From: Actinomadura fibrosa
GTDB lineage: Bacteria > Actinomycetota > Actinomycetes > Streptosporangiales > Streptosporangiaceae
Reading direction: 5' to 3'
Length of the DNA stretch: 64,000 nt
NCBI RefSeq assembly: GCF_900659615.1
Contig: NZ_CAACUY010000024.1
Location: forward strand, 1 to 64,000
Part shown: piece after piece, positions 34,378 to 45,008 of the stretch
Position numbering within the stretch: position 1 is the stretch's first letter
Layout: each line of letters opens with the position of its first letter
The notes under the pieces: model-generated
What the model saw: the letters and a program-made list of their open reading frames with translations, nothing else
What the model was told of the DNA's origin: nothing
Databases searched by the model: none
Position numbers and translations under genes: made by a program

Positions 34378-36309
34378 CTACTTGCCGGAGAGGCCGATGC
34401 GGACGACGGTGGGGTCGCGGTCGCCCGCGCGGTCGGCGAACTCGGCGTTGCGGTGCACGATGTCGTAGTCGTGGACGCGGCGGCGCAGCGACGGGCTGAG
34501 CAGGATGTGGTCGAGGGCCTGCGCGTTGCCGCCGGTGACCGCCGTGTACCGGTCGGCGGGCGGCACCGACGCCGGGAGGTCGGCGAGGCCGCCGGCCTGC
34601 GCCAGCGTGCGGACGGGTATGGAGGTCTCGGTGTCGCCCAGGTCGCCCGCCACGATGACGTCCGCGTTGCGGTCGACGGCCCGGACCGACTTGACGAAGC
34701 CCGCGACGACCTTGGCCTGCGCGTCGCGCCGCCACTGGCCGGGCCGGGACGGCGGCTGGAAGCGCCCGAAGACGGGCTGGTCGTCGCCGGTCTGCCCGAA
34801 CCACTGGTTGGCGACCACGATGACGCGGCGGCCGTGCCAGGTGATCTCGCCGGCGAGGGGCTTGCGGGCGGCGCTCCAGACGGCGTCGCCCGGCGCGATC
34901 CGGCCGGGGCTGCGCGACAGCCCGGCGCCGCCGCCCAGCCGGACGGCGCGGACCGGCGTGGCGGCCGGGTCGGGACGCGCGGCGGGCGGGTCGTCCGGCG
35001 GCGGGTCCTGCTCGGCGGGGCGGTCCACGAACGCGAGCCCGCGGTCGGTGCGGAACAGGAACCCGGTCCGGGTGTTGGCGCCGTGCTCGCCGCCGTCGGC
35101 GTTGTCGCGGGGCTGCACCGAGCGCCAGTCGTAGTCGGGGCCGCCCGCGGCGCTGATCGCGGTGATCAGCTCGGCGACGGTCTGGTCGGCGGCGACGGTG
35201 CCGTCGTCCTCGGGGCCGCTGTTGTCCTCCACACCGCTGACCGCGATGAGGTCGGGCGACTTCAGGCCGATGACGACGTCCTGGGCGAGGGCGCCGAACC
35301 GCTCGGCGGGCGCGTCGGGGTCGAGCCCGCCGAGCGTGAGGGTGGCGACGGCGAGCTCGCCCGGCTTCGCCGCGCGGGTGGTCTCGCGGGGCGGCCCGCC
35401 GGGGGTGTGCCGGGGCGTGGCGGTGAGCAGCAGCTTGAAGTCGCCGTAGGCGTAGTCGAGGACGCCGTCGTTCGCGCCGGGCAGCCGGTCGCCCACGTTC
35501 GCCGCGGGCAGCGGCGCGAGCGCGTCGTCCAGGATGATCCGCTCGGGGTTGGGGTCGCCGTCGCGGAGCAGGATGCCGCCGCGCCGGGTCCGCTGGGTCG
35601 CACCGGCGCCGTTCGCGGGCAGCACGGGCAGCTCGCCGTAGCGGGACGGGCCGGCCGCGACGGCGTCCCGGACCCGCACCCGCATCCCTTCGAGCGACTC
35701 GTAGAAGTCGAGCCCGTTGCGCCGGGGGTCGAAGCCGCCGCCCTTCTCGACGTCGCCGGGCGCCGCGCGGACGACGCTGCCGGGGGCCCTGCGGCCGCCG
35801 GGCCCGAGGACGACCGGGGCGGGCTGCGCGGCGCCGTGCGCGTCGACGGCGGTGGCGGTGGCGTCGATCTCCGTGCGGGTGAGCCCGGCGGACGCGGCGC
35901 CGCCGGGCCGGAACTCGCTGACCGTGCCGTCCACGCGGACCGCGTCGCCCACGGCGGCGGACGGGCGCGTCCGGGTGAAGACGAACACGCCCTCGGACGT
36001 CGCCGGGTCGCTGTCGGGGTGCGGGTCCTGCATCCAGAAGCCGTTGGCGGTCAGGGCCGTGACGACGCCGGGCACTCCGGCGACCCGGGAGCCGCGCAGC
36101 CGCGACACGTGCCCGGCGCCCTGGACGTCGTGGATGCGGTACCCGCGCGCGGCGGCGTGCGCCGCGCCGGCGGGGACGGCGGCCAGGGGGACGGCGAGGA
36201 TCGCCGCGACGACGATCGAACGGGCCGCCGTGGGACGGCGGAGCCGCCCCGTTCCACCTGCCTGCACCACCGCGCTCCCTGCCACCTCGTGGTCCGGTCC
36301 GACACGCAA
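34378..36309 (-). CDS. Secreted endonuclease/exonuclease/phosphatase-fold protein with degenerate active site
   Basis: A 643-residue secreted protein. A signal peptide ends at about AGAAHAAARG (near residue 53). An OB-like region (GVVTALTANGFWMQDPHPD) precedes an ExeM-type EEP domain (ADVIVAGDLGDTETS, NAQALDHILLSPSLRRR). The residues that normally do catalysis look replaced: NHxxS reads NQWFG, GDxNA reads GDLGD, and SDHxP reads AGDRDP. The Glu-bearing VSGVEDNSG segment is kept. Nuclease activity may be lost or altered. The start is uncertain: 36309 gives a long lead, and a GTG about 13 codons in would leave a more usual signal peptide. Confidence 0.75.
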   Translation of the reverse strand: MRVGPDHEVAGSAVVQAGGTGRLRRPTAARSIVVAAILAVPLAAVPAGAAHAAARGYRIHDVQGAGHVSRLRGSRVAGVPGVVTALTANGFWMQDPHPDSDPATSEGVFVFTRTRPSAAVGDAVRVDGTVSEFRPGGAASAGLTRTEIDATATAVDAHGAAQPAPVVLGPGGRRAPGSVVRAAPGDVEKGGGFDPRRNGLDFYESLEGMRVRVRDAVAAGPSRYGELPVLPANGAGATQRTRRGGILLRDGDPNPERIILDDALAPLPAANVGDRLPGANDGVLDYAYGDFKLLLTATPRHTPGGPPRETTRAAKPGELAVATLTLGGLDPDAPAERFGALAQDVVIGLKSPDLIAVSGVEDNSGPEDDGTVAADQTVAELITAISAAGGPDYDWRSVQPRDNADGGEHGANTRTGFLFRTDRGLAFVDRPAEQDPPPDDPPAARPDPAATPVRAVRLGGGAGLSRSPGRIAPGDAVWSAARKPLAGEITWHGRRVIVVANQWFGQTGDDQPVFGRFQPPSRPGQWRRDAQAKVVAGFVKSVRAVDRNADVIVAGDLGDTETSIPVRTLAQAGGLADLPASVPPADRYTAVTGGNAQALDHILLSPSLRRRVHDYDIVHRNAEFADRAGDRDPTVVRIGLSGK

Positions 36310-36358
36310 AAGGATGGCATGCGCGGCGGACCGGTGCCCGGCGGTGCGGCTTTTTTCA

Positions 36359-36401
36359 GGCCCGACCGGTACGAACGCCGCAGCGCCGTACCGGACGGGC
36401 C
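36359..36401 (-). terminator. Long hairpin between the alcohol dehydrogenase and nuclease-fold genes
   Basis: GGCCCG-A-CCGGTACG pairs with CGTACCGG-A-CGGGCC, 14 pairs with one A/A mismatch. Both flanking genes run leftward, so it probably terminates the ferredoxin-dehydrogenase transcript before the nuclease-fold gene. A T-run lies on the wrong side for intrinsic termination of leftward transcripts. Confidence 0.55.
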
Positions 36402-36435
36402 GGCGCGGGCGGAACCGCCCTCAGTCGAGCCGCTC

Positions 36436-38782
<2,347 letters not shown>

Positions 38783-38867
38783 GCACGGCCCGCGCGCGAG
38801 CCCGCCCGCGGGCCCGCCCGCGGGCCCAGGCGCGGGCCCAGGCGCGGGCCGACGGGCGGGAACGGAC

Positions 38868-40058
38868 CTAGGAGCGCGTGCGGACGGGGTCGGCGCTCCG
38901 GACGAGCCCGCAGCCGCATGCCAGCGGGTCGGACGCCGCGGACGGGCCGAGCGGCCGCCCGGCGATCTCCTTGAAGATGCGGGCGCCGGGGGAGGCGCCC
39001 TCCAGCGCGTCCGCGGCGAGGACGACCGCCGCGGCCGTGTAGGTGGAGCGGTCGCCGGGGAAGTGCCGCTCGTTCTCGAACTGCCAGCCCGTCCAGTACG
39101 AGCCGTCCTCGTGCCGCAGGTGCTGGATCGTGGTGAACAGCTCCAGCGCCCGGTCGCGGTCGCCCGCCGCGTCCAGCGCCATGACGAGCTCGCAGCTCTC
39201 GGCGGCGGTCACCCACGGCTGGTCGGACACGCAGCGGCAGCCGAGGCCCGGGACGACGAACGCGTCCCAGCCCTCCGCGATGCGCCGCGCGGCGTCCGCG
39301 CCGCGGACGGGCCCGCCGAGCACCGGGTAGTACCAGTCCATCGACCAGCGGCTCTTGTCGGCGAACGCCTCGGGGTGGGCGGCGACGACGTGGCCGAGCT
39401 GGTCGGCGGCGAGCTCCCAGCCGGGCTGCGGCTCGCCGAGGTGCTCGGCGAGCGCGACCGCGCACCGCAGCGACTGGTAGATCGACGAGCAGCCGGTCAG
39501 CAGCGCGTGGTCGGACGGCGCGCCGTCCTCGTGCCGGATCCAGATGATCTCGCCGCGGCGGGTCTGGAGGCCGAGCGTGAAGTCGATCGCGCGGCGGACC
39601 GAGGGCCACATGCGGCGGGCGAAGTCCTCGTCGCCGGTCATCAGCAGCTCGTGCCAGACGCCGACCGCGACGTAGGCGGCGTGGTTGGACTCGCCGCCGG
39701 GCTCGGTGACCTCGCCCAGCACCCACTTGGCGGGCCACGACCCGTCCGGGCGCTGGACGCCGCGGAGCCACTCGTAGGCGCGCCGGGACTCCTCGCGGAG
39801 CCCCGCGACGGTGAGGGCCATCGCGGCCTCGACGTGGTTCCAGGCGTCCACGTGGCCGGGGACGCCCGCCGTGGGGGAGAACCAGGGGATCGCTCCGGAC
39901 TCCTCCTGCTGGGCCGCGATGCTCCGCGCGGTGGCGACGACGTCGTCCGCCGTCAGGACGCCGGGGACCGCCGGGACCGCGGGCGCGGCCGGAGCCCCGG
40001 TCCCGTCCTCCCCGTCACCGGCGTCCCCGCCGCGGCCGACCTCCCGGTCAGACCGCAT
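38868..40058 (-). CDS. Alpha/alpha-toroid protein of the prenyltransferase/squalene-oxidase repeat superfamily
   Basis: A 396-residue protein with repeated helical motifs such as LRGVQRPDGSWPAKWVLGEV, GGESNHAAYVAVGVWHELLM and LRHEDGSYWTGWQFENE, plus RRMWPSVRRAIDFTLGLQ. The DGSW-type repeats mark the toroid fold shared by terpene cyclases, prenyltransferases and glycoside hydrolases. There is no DxDD cyclase motif, so cyclase activity is not indicated; a glycoside hydrolase-like or binding role is possible. It overlaps the upstream methyltransferase by 11 bp and is the last gene of the leftward glycosyltransferase unit. Confidence 0.65.
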   Translation of the reverse strand: MRSDREVGRGGDAGDGEDGTGAPAAPAVPAVPGVLTADDVVATARSIAAQQEESGAIPWFSPTAGVPGHVDAWNHVEAAMALTVAGLREESRRAYEWLRGVQRPDGSWPAKWVLGEVTEPGGESNHAAYVAVGVWHELLMTGDEDFARRMWPSVRRAIDFTLGLQTRRGEIIWIRHEDGAPSDHALLTGCSSIYQSLRCAVALAEHLGEPQPGWELAADQLGHVVAAHPEAFADKSRWSMDWYYPVLGGPVRGADAARRIAEGWDAFVVPGLGCRCVSDQPWVTAAESCELVMALDAAGDRDRALELFTTIQHLRHEDGSYWTGWQFENERHFPGDRSTYTAAAVVLAADALEGASPGARIFKEIAGRPLGPSAASDPLACGCGLVRSADPVRTRS

Positions 40059-40806
40059 CCGCCGTCTCCTTGGCCGGTGCCGCGGGCGTGCCCGGCGCGG
40101 AGGGCTTGGCGAAGTACACGACGACGCTCTTGCCGATCAGCGGGTTCAGCGCGCGCTCGGCGAGCCGGGTGGCGAGCGGCCGCTTCATGATGTCCCAGAC
40201 GAGGAGCTGGTGGTAGGCCTTCGCGAGGGGGTTGGCGTCGTTGTCGACGCCGACGGCGCACTTGATCCACCAGTAGGGGGCGTGCAGGCCGTGCGCGTGG
40301 TGGTGGCCGCCGACGACGAAGCCGATCGACTTCAGCTTGGCCTCCAGCTCCGCGCGGGTGTAGATCCGCACGTGCCCGCCGGGGGCGGTGTGGTAGTCCT
40401 CCGACAGCGCCCAGCAGACCCGCTCGGGCAGCCAGCTCGGCACGGTGACGGCGAGCCGCCCGCCGGGCTTCAGCACGCGCAGCAGCTCGCGCATGGCGCG
40501 CATGTCGTCGGGGATGTGCTCCAGCACCTCGGACGCGACGACCGCGTCGAAGTGGTCGTCGGGAAACGGCAGGTCGAGCGCGTCACCCTGCACGGTCTCG
40601 GCGGTCGCGCCGGCGGGCACCTCGCCCTCCAGCCGCATCGCCCCGAACATCGTCTCGACGCCCTTGAGCTCCTCGGGGTCGAGGTCGAAGGCCACGACGT
40701 TCGCACCCCGCCGGTACAGCTCGAAGGCGTGCCGTCCGGCACCGCATCCCATGTCGAGGACGCGGTCTCCGGGGGTGATGGGGAACCGCTGGAAATCCAC
40801 GGTCAG
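40048..40806 (-). CDS. Class I SAM-dependent methyltransferase (Methyltransf_11 type)
   Basis: About 252 residues. The SAM loop is RVLDMGCGAGRHAFELYRRG, then NVVAFDLDPEEL (Asp binds ribose) and GDALDLPFPDDHFDAVVASE with VLEHIPDD. A C-terminal extension (HGLHAPYWWIKCAVGVDNDA) is unusual and may bind the acceptor. The start is uncertain: GGAAGGAG is followed by two CTG codons, of which the second (40806) gives LLTVDF-type homologous starts; a GTG at 40800 or a GTG at 40854 without a ribosome site are alternatives. It lies between the GT4 gene and the toroid gene. Confidence 0.8.
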   Translation of the reverse strand: MTVDFQRFPITPGDRVLDMGCGAGRHAFELYRRGANVVAFDLDPEELKGVETMFGAMRLEGEVPAGATAETVQGDALDLPFPDDHFDAVVASEVLEHIPDDMRAMRELLRVLKPGGRLAVTVPSWLPERVCWALSEDYHTAPGGHVRIYTRAELEAKLKSIGFVVGGHHHAHGLHAPYWWIKCAVGVDNDANPLAKAYHQLLVWDIMKRPLATRLAERALNPLIGKSVVVYFAKPSAPGTPAAPAKETADAV

Positions 40807-40860
40807 CAGGGTCGTGCTCCTTCCGTGCGGGGACGCTCGGGGGCGAGCTCCCACGTGGGT

Positions 40861-42147
40861 CTATCGCCTCGGCGCTGCGGCGAGTCGCCGGTAGTTCTGC
40901 TCGGTGATGGCGGCGCGGTAGTGCTCGACGGTGGCGCGGGCGACGGCCGGCCACGCGAACCGCTGCTGGACGCGGGCGAGGCCGGCGGCGCCGACCCGCT
41001 CGCGCTCGGCGGCGGAGTCGTGCAGCCGGCGCAGCGTGCTGGCCAGCTCCTCGACGTCGCCGGGCTCGACGAGGATCCCGGCGTCGCCGACGACCTCGGG
41101 GAGCGCGCCGGCGCGGCTCGCGACGAGCGGCGTCCCGGACGCCATGTGCTCGACGGCGGGCAGGGAGAAGCCCTCGTAGCGGGACGGCACGACGGCGATC
41201 TCCGCGGAGGCCAGCAGCTCGCCCAGCTCGTCGTCGCTGATCCCGCCGGCGAAGCGGACGCGCTCGCCGAGGGCCAGGTCCTTGACCAGCTTCTCGGTCG
41301 GGCCGTCCTTGCGCGGCCGGCTCACGACGATCACGTGCACGTCCCGCTCGGTGGCGATCTTCGCGACCGAGCGCAGCAGCACGTCCACGCCCTTGATCGG
41401 CGCGTCGGCGCTGGCCATCGCGACGATCCGGCCGGGGACGCGCTCGCCGCGCGGGTGGAAGACGCGGGTGTCGACGCCGAGCGGCAGGATCTCGATGTCG
41501 CGGGGGTCGACCTTGAAGTCCTTGACGATGTCGACCTTGGACGACTCCGACACGGTCAGCACGGGGCCGATCCGCCGGGAGACCTGCGACTGCATGGCGA
41601 CGAACCCGTACCAGCGGCGCTTGCCGAGCTTCTGCTTCAGCCCGCGCGCCGCCTCCAGCTCGATCCGCCGGTCGACGCTGATCGGGTGGTGGATGCTCGT
41701 GACGAGCGGCAGCCCGAGCCGGGTGATGCCGAGGTTGCCGAGGCCGAGGACCTGGTTGTCGTGCACGACGTCGAAGTCGCCGCGCCGGGCCCGCAGCGCC
41801 CGCAGCACGCGCAGGCTGAAGGTGAGCGGCTCGGGGAAGCCGCCCGTCTTCATGTGCGCGAACTCCAGGACGTCGATCCAGTCGCGGAACTCGCTCAGCG
41901 CCGGGGTGCGGAACGGGTCCTCGTCCCGGTACAGGTCCAGGCTCGGGATCTTGGTGAGGGTGATCTCCTCACGGTCCAGGTCGGGGTACGGCTGGCCGGA
42001 GAGGACCTCCACCGTGTGCCCGAGGTCGATCAGCTCCCGGCTCAGGTGCCGGAGGTAGACCCCCTGGCCCCCGCAGTGCGGCTTGCTCCGGTACGAGAGC
42101 AGGGCCACGCGCAGGGGACCGTCCGACGGTTCGCCTGCCTCACCCAC
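40861..42147 (-). CDS. GT4 family glycosyltransferase
   Basis: A 428-residue GT-B glycosyltransferase. The N-terminal domain has VALLSYRSKPHCGGQGVYLR and VHDNQVLGLG. The C-terminal domain has ILPLGVDTRVFHPR, then RIVAMASADAPIKGVDVLLR, and the family E(x7)E motif within VPSRYEGFSLPAVEHMASG. It transfers a sugar from a nucleotide donor to an unknown acceptor in the cytoplasm. Only 28 bp separate it from the P450 gene upstream, so it may be cotranscribed with the steroid-type P450s; an internal promoter in that P450's 3' end is also possible. Confidence 0.88.
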   Translation of the reverse strand: MGEAGEPSDGPLRVALLSYRSKPHCGGQGVYLRHLSRELIDLGHTVEVLSGQPYPDLDREEITLTKIPSLDLYRDEDPFRTPALSEFRDWIDVLEFAHMKTGGFPEPLTFSLRVLRALRARRGDFDVVHDNQVLGLGNLGITRLGLPLVTSIHHPISVDRRIELEAARGLKQKLGKRRWYGFVAMQSQVSRRIGPVLTVSESSKVDIVKDFKVDPRDIEILPLGVDTRVFHPRGERVPGRIVAMASADAPIKGVDVLLRSVAKIATERDVHVIVVSRPRKDGPTEKLVKDLALGERVRFAGGISDDELGELLASAEIAVVPSRYEGFSLPAVEHMASGTPLVASRAGALPEVVGDAGILVEPGDVEELASTLRRLHDSAAERERVGAAGLARVQQRFAWPAVARATVEHYRAAITEQNYRRLAAAPRR

Positions 42148-42175
42148 GCCTATCCCTGCCCACGCACCACTCCCG

Positions 42176-43408
42176 TCAGTCGAGGGACGCCGGCCGCACG
42201 CGCACCGGCATCTCCTTTATGCCGTTGATGAAACTAGACCTTAGCCTCCGCACGTTACCGGAGAGTTCAATATTGGGCATGGCGTCCAAAAGTGTTTCGA
42301 AAAGCACACTGAGCTCAAGCCGGGCGAGGTGGGCACCGAGGCAGAAGTGGGGCCCTCCGCCGCCGAACCCCAGGTGGGGGTTCGGGTCCCGCCCCACGTC
42401 GAAGACGCCGGGGTCGGGGAACACCGCGGCGTCCCGGTTGGCGGAGGCGTAGAACACCACGACCTTGTCGCCCGCGGCGATCTTGCGGCCGCCGAGCTCG
42501 ACGTCCCGGACGGCGGTCCGGCGGAACAGGTTGACGGGCGTCACCCAGCGGACGATCTCGTCCGCCGCGGTCCGGACGAGGCTCCGGTCCGCGCGCAGCC
42601 GCGCCCACTGGCCGGGGTGCTCCAGCAGCGCGAGCATGCCCCCGGACGCGGCGTTGCGGGTCGTCTCGTTGCCCGCGACCGACAGCAGCATCACGAACAG
42701 CTCGAACTCGTCGCCGGACAGGACCTCGCCGCCCGCGTCCGGCTGGAGCAGCTTCGTGACGATGTCGTCGCGCGGGTTCTCCCGCCGGGACTCGGCCAGG
42801 ACGTTCGCGTAGGCGTACAGCTCCACCGCCGCCTGCCTGCCGTCCTCCGGGCCGCCCTGGAACTCCGGGTCGTCCGCGCCGATCAGCGTGTTCGACCAGG
42901 TGAAGATCTTCTCGCGGTCCTCGGGCGGGGCGCCGAGCAGCTCGCAGATCACGTACAGCGGCAGCGGCGCCGCGAGGTCGCGGACGAAGTCGGCCTCGTC
43001 CCCGCGGCGCAGGGTGTCCTCGACCAGCGCCCGGCAGATCTCCCTGATGTGCTGCTCCAGCGCGCCGATGGCGCGCGGCGTGAACCCCCGGTTGACGATG
43101 CTCCGCTTCCGCGAGTGGTCCGGCGGGTCCTGGTTGAGCATCATCATCCGCTGCAGGACGAGGTTCTCCTCCTCCGGCTCGTCGAACAGCGCGAGCCGCT
43201 CGTAGGAGGAGAAGACCTCGGGGTGCCGGGACACGCGCACGACGTCCTCGTGCCGGGTGACCGCCCAGAACGGCGGGTTGCCGCGGCTCGGGTCGCCGTG
43301 GTGCCGGTGCACCGGATCGTGCTCGCGCAGCCACGCGAACTGCTCGTGGGGGATCCCGCCGCTCTCGTACACACCGGGGTCGACCAGGTCGATGTGGGGG
43401 GTGGTCAT
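42176..43408 (-). CDS. Cytochrome P450 (CYP124/125/142-like group)
   Basis: A 410-residue soluble P450. The I-helix reads LLSVAGNETTRNA, the K-helix ExxR lies in AADEIVRWVTPVN (EIVR), and the heme loop is FGGGGPHFCLGAHLARLE with Cys near 355. The pattern is close to mycobacterial CYP124/CYP125, which hydroxylate terminal methyl groups of sterol or branched lipid chains. The last ~40 codons are much richer in A/T than the rest. A GAGGAGG site precedes the ATG. It lies 41 bp after a second, closely similar P450, suggesting duplication. Confidence 0.85.
   Translation of the reverse strand: MTTPHIDLVDPGVYESGGIPHEQFAWLREHDPVHRHHGDPSRGNPPFWAVTRHEDVVRVSRHPEVFSSYERLALFDEPEEENLVLQRMMMLNQDPPDHSRKRSIVNRGFTPRAIGALEQHIREICRALVEDTLRRGDEADFVRDLAAPLPLYVICELLGAPPEDREKIFTWSNTLIGADDPEFQGGPEDGRQAAVELYAYANVLAESRRENPRDDIVTKLLQPDAGGEVLSGDEFELFVMLLSVAGNETTRNAASGGMLALLEHPGQWARLRADRSLVRTAADEIVRWVTPVNLFRRTAVRDVELGGRKIAAGDKVVVFYASANRDAAVFPDPGVFDVGRDPNPHLGFGGGGPHFCLGAHLARLELSVLFETLLDAMPNIELSGNVRRLRSSFINGIKEMPVRVRPASLD
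42215..42325 (-). promoter_or_regulatory. AT-richer patch inside the P450 3' end, possible internal promoter
   Basis: About 110 bases of coding DNA fall near 50% GC in a 72% GC setting. On the leftward strand TTGAAC (42265-42270) is followed about 17 bases on by AGGCTA/CTAAGG. That places a promoter about 70-120 bp before the GT4 gene. Amino-acid conservation here is normal, so the base shift may reflect an overlapping regulatory signal. Confidence 0.3.
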
Positions 43409-43449
43409 CGCCGCGCGCCTCCTCAGGGCGGGGTCACCTCAGGGTGGGG

Positions 43450-44727
43450 TCACCTCCGTGAGGGCGTGAAGCGGACGGGCAGCTCCTTCACGCCGTTCAC
43501 GAAGTTGGACCGCAGCCGGCGGGCCTCGCCGGCCGGGCCGATGTCGGGCATCCGGTCCAGGATGGTCTCGAAGACGATCTTCAGGTTCATCCGGGCGAGA
43601 TGGGTGCCCAGGCAGAAGTGCGGGCCGCCGCCGCCGAACCCGATGTGCGGGTTCGGGTCGCGGCCCACGTCGAACCGGAACGGGTCCGCGAACACCCGCT
43701 CGTCCCGGTTGGCCGAGCCGTAGAACAGCACGACCTTGTCGCCCGCCTTGATCCGCTTGCCGCCGAGCTCGACGTCGCGGACGGCCGTCCGGCGGAACTG
43801 GTTCAGCGGGCTCACCCAGCGGACGATCTCCTCGACCGCCGTCGGCAGCAGGCTCCGGTCCTCCTGGAGCCGGCGCCACTGGTCGGGGTGCTCGAAGAAC
43901 GCCTGCATGCCGCCCGCCGTCGCCGTGCGGGTGGTCTCGTTCCCGGCGATCGACAGCATGATCACGAAGAGCTGGAACTCCTCCTCGCTGATCCGCGACC
44001 CGTCCGCGTCGGGCTGGAGGAGCTTGGTGACGATGTCGTCGCGCGGCGTGGACTCCCGCTCGCGCGCCAGCTCGCCCGCCCAGCCGGCGAACTCGGCGGC
44101 GTAGAGCTGCGACTCCGTCCGGTCGCCGATGTAGTCGGGGTCGTTGAACGCGACCAGCTTGTTGGACCAGTGGAAGATCTTCTCCCGGTCCTCCAGCGGC
44201 GCGCCGAGCAGCTCGCAGATCGTGTAGAGCGGCAGCGGCGCGGCGAAGTACTCGACGAAGTCGCACTCGCCGAGCGGCGCGGCCTCGTCGATCAGCCGGT
44301 CGCAGATCTCCCTGATGTGGTCCTGCAACCTGCCGATCATCCGGGGCGTGAACCCCTTGTTCACCATGCTGCGCAGTCTGGTGTGGTCCGGCGGGTCCTG
44401 GAAGAGCATCATCTGCCCGTACAGCGCGATCTCGTCGTCCGCGAACTCCTCGAACATCGCCGTCCGCGTGTGCGAGGAGAACAGGTCGGGACGCCGCGAG
44501 GCGCGCACCACGTCCTCGTGCCGCGTGACGGCCCAGAACCCGGGGACGCCGTCGTTGGGGTCCGGGTGCCAGTGGACGGGGTCGTTGTCGCGGAGCCAGG
44601 TGAACTGCTCGTGGGGGATCCCGCCGCGCTCGTAGACGCCGGGGTCGATGATGTCGATCTCGGGAGCGGCGCTGCTCCGGGGGGACTCGGTGGCGAGGTC
44701 GGAGGCGGAGCGGGGCTCAGGAGCCAT
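43450..44727 (-). CDS. Cytochrome P450 (CYP124/125/142-like group)
   Basis: A 425-residue P450 paralogous to the one downstream: both begin IDxxDPGVYExGGIPHEQF. The I-helix is LSIAGNETTRTA, ExxR lies in VEEIVRWVSPLN, and the heme loop is FGGGGPHFCLGTHLARMN with Cys near 370. The first ~30 residues are variable. I chose ATG 44727 behind AAGGA. Its upstream region carries a perfect KstR-like box and an adjoining 18-bp palindrome, so it is the probable head of the leftward unit P450-P450-GT4-methyltransferase-toroid. A terminal hydroxylase of sterol or lipid chains is the best guess. Confidence 0.85.
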   Translation of the reverse strand: MAPEPRSASDLATESPRSSAAPEIDIIDPGVYERGGIPHEQFTWLRDNDPVHWHPDPNDGVPGFWAVTRHEDVVRASRRPDLFSSHTRTAMFEEFADDEIALYGQMMLFQDPPDHTRLRSMVNKGFTPRMIGRLQDHIREICDRLIDEAAPLGECDFVEYFAAPLPLYTICELLGAPLEDREKIFHWSNKLVAFNDPDYIGDRTESQLYAAEFAGWAGELARERESTPRDDIVTKLLQPDADGSRISEEEFQLFVIMLSIAGNETTRTATAGGMQAFFEHPDQWRRLQEDRSLLPTAVEEIVRWVSPLNQFRRTAVRDVELGGKRIKAGDKVVLFYGSANRDERVFADPFRFDVGRDPNPHIGFGGGGPHFCLGTHLARMNLKIVFETILDRMPDIGPAGEARRLRSNFVNGVKELPVRFTPSRR

Positions 44728-44884
44728 CAGTGGGAGTTCCTTCGTGCCGGAGGTGGAACGGCAGTGCCGGGCCAGGGGACGGGTTCGCGCCGAGGCGGCC
44801 CCGCGTCGCGCCACGCGGAACCCGGTCACCGGCGGTGCACGCCGGCGCACGGAAAAGTGACTGAGCGCTTGCTTGGTTCTCATC

Positions 44885-44898
44885 TAGAACGAGTTCTA
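44885..44898. promoter_or_regulatory. KstR-like operator TAGAACGAGTTCTA
   Basis: It matches TnnAACnnGTTnnA, with perfect outer arms around the central GA. Read leftward, TTGATG and TAGAAC, 17 bp apart, form a plausible -35/-10 pair whose -10 overlaps this box, fitting repression of the P450 pair. Confidence 0.7.
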
Positions 44899-44900
44899 AC

Positions 44901-44918
44901 ATGAGACTGGAGTCTCAT
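44901..44918. promoter_or_regulatory. 18-bp palindrome ATGAGACTGGAGTCTCAT
   Basis: Perfect 8-bp arms, 2 bp beyond the KstR-like box. It shares 24 of 29 bases (44901-44929) with a block upstream of the CYP125 gene at 48656. It is probably the site of a second regulator common to both promoters. I know of no assigned protein for it. Confidence 0.6.
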
Positions 44919-45008
44919 CAAGGGTCTAGACGCGTGAGTGACGCGGATCGCACCGCGCCGGGGCCACCGCCCGGGGCGACCGTCCGGGGCCGCCCGGCGG
45001 GACGGGGG

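Noticed and set aside
38783-38867. GC-rich spacer with short repeats (GGGCCC/GCGGGC-type) between convergent genes
   Set aside because: Repeats are very short and purely G/C; more likely slippage or a terminator-like spacer than a functional array.
38868-40058. Reading the toroid-fold protein as a squalene-hopene or terpene cyclase
   Set aside because: No DxDD catalytic motif or full QW-repeat series is visible and the length (396 residues) is too short for those cyclases.
43409-43450. Two 16-bp direct repeats (CAGGG-GGGGTCACCT type) between the two P450 genes
   Set aside because: Too short and isolated; probably a small slippage event at the gene junction.
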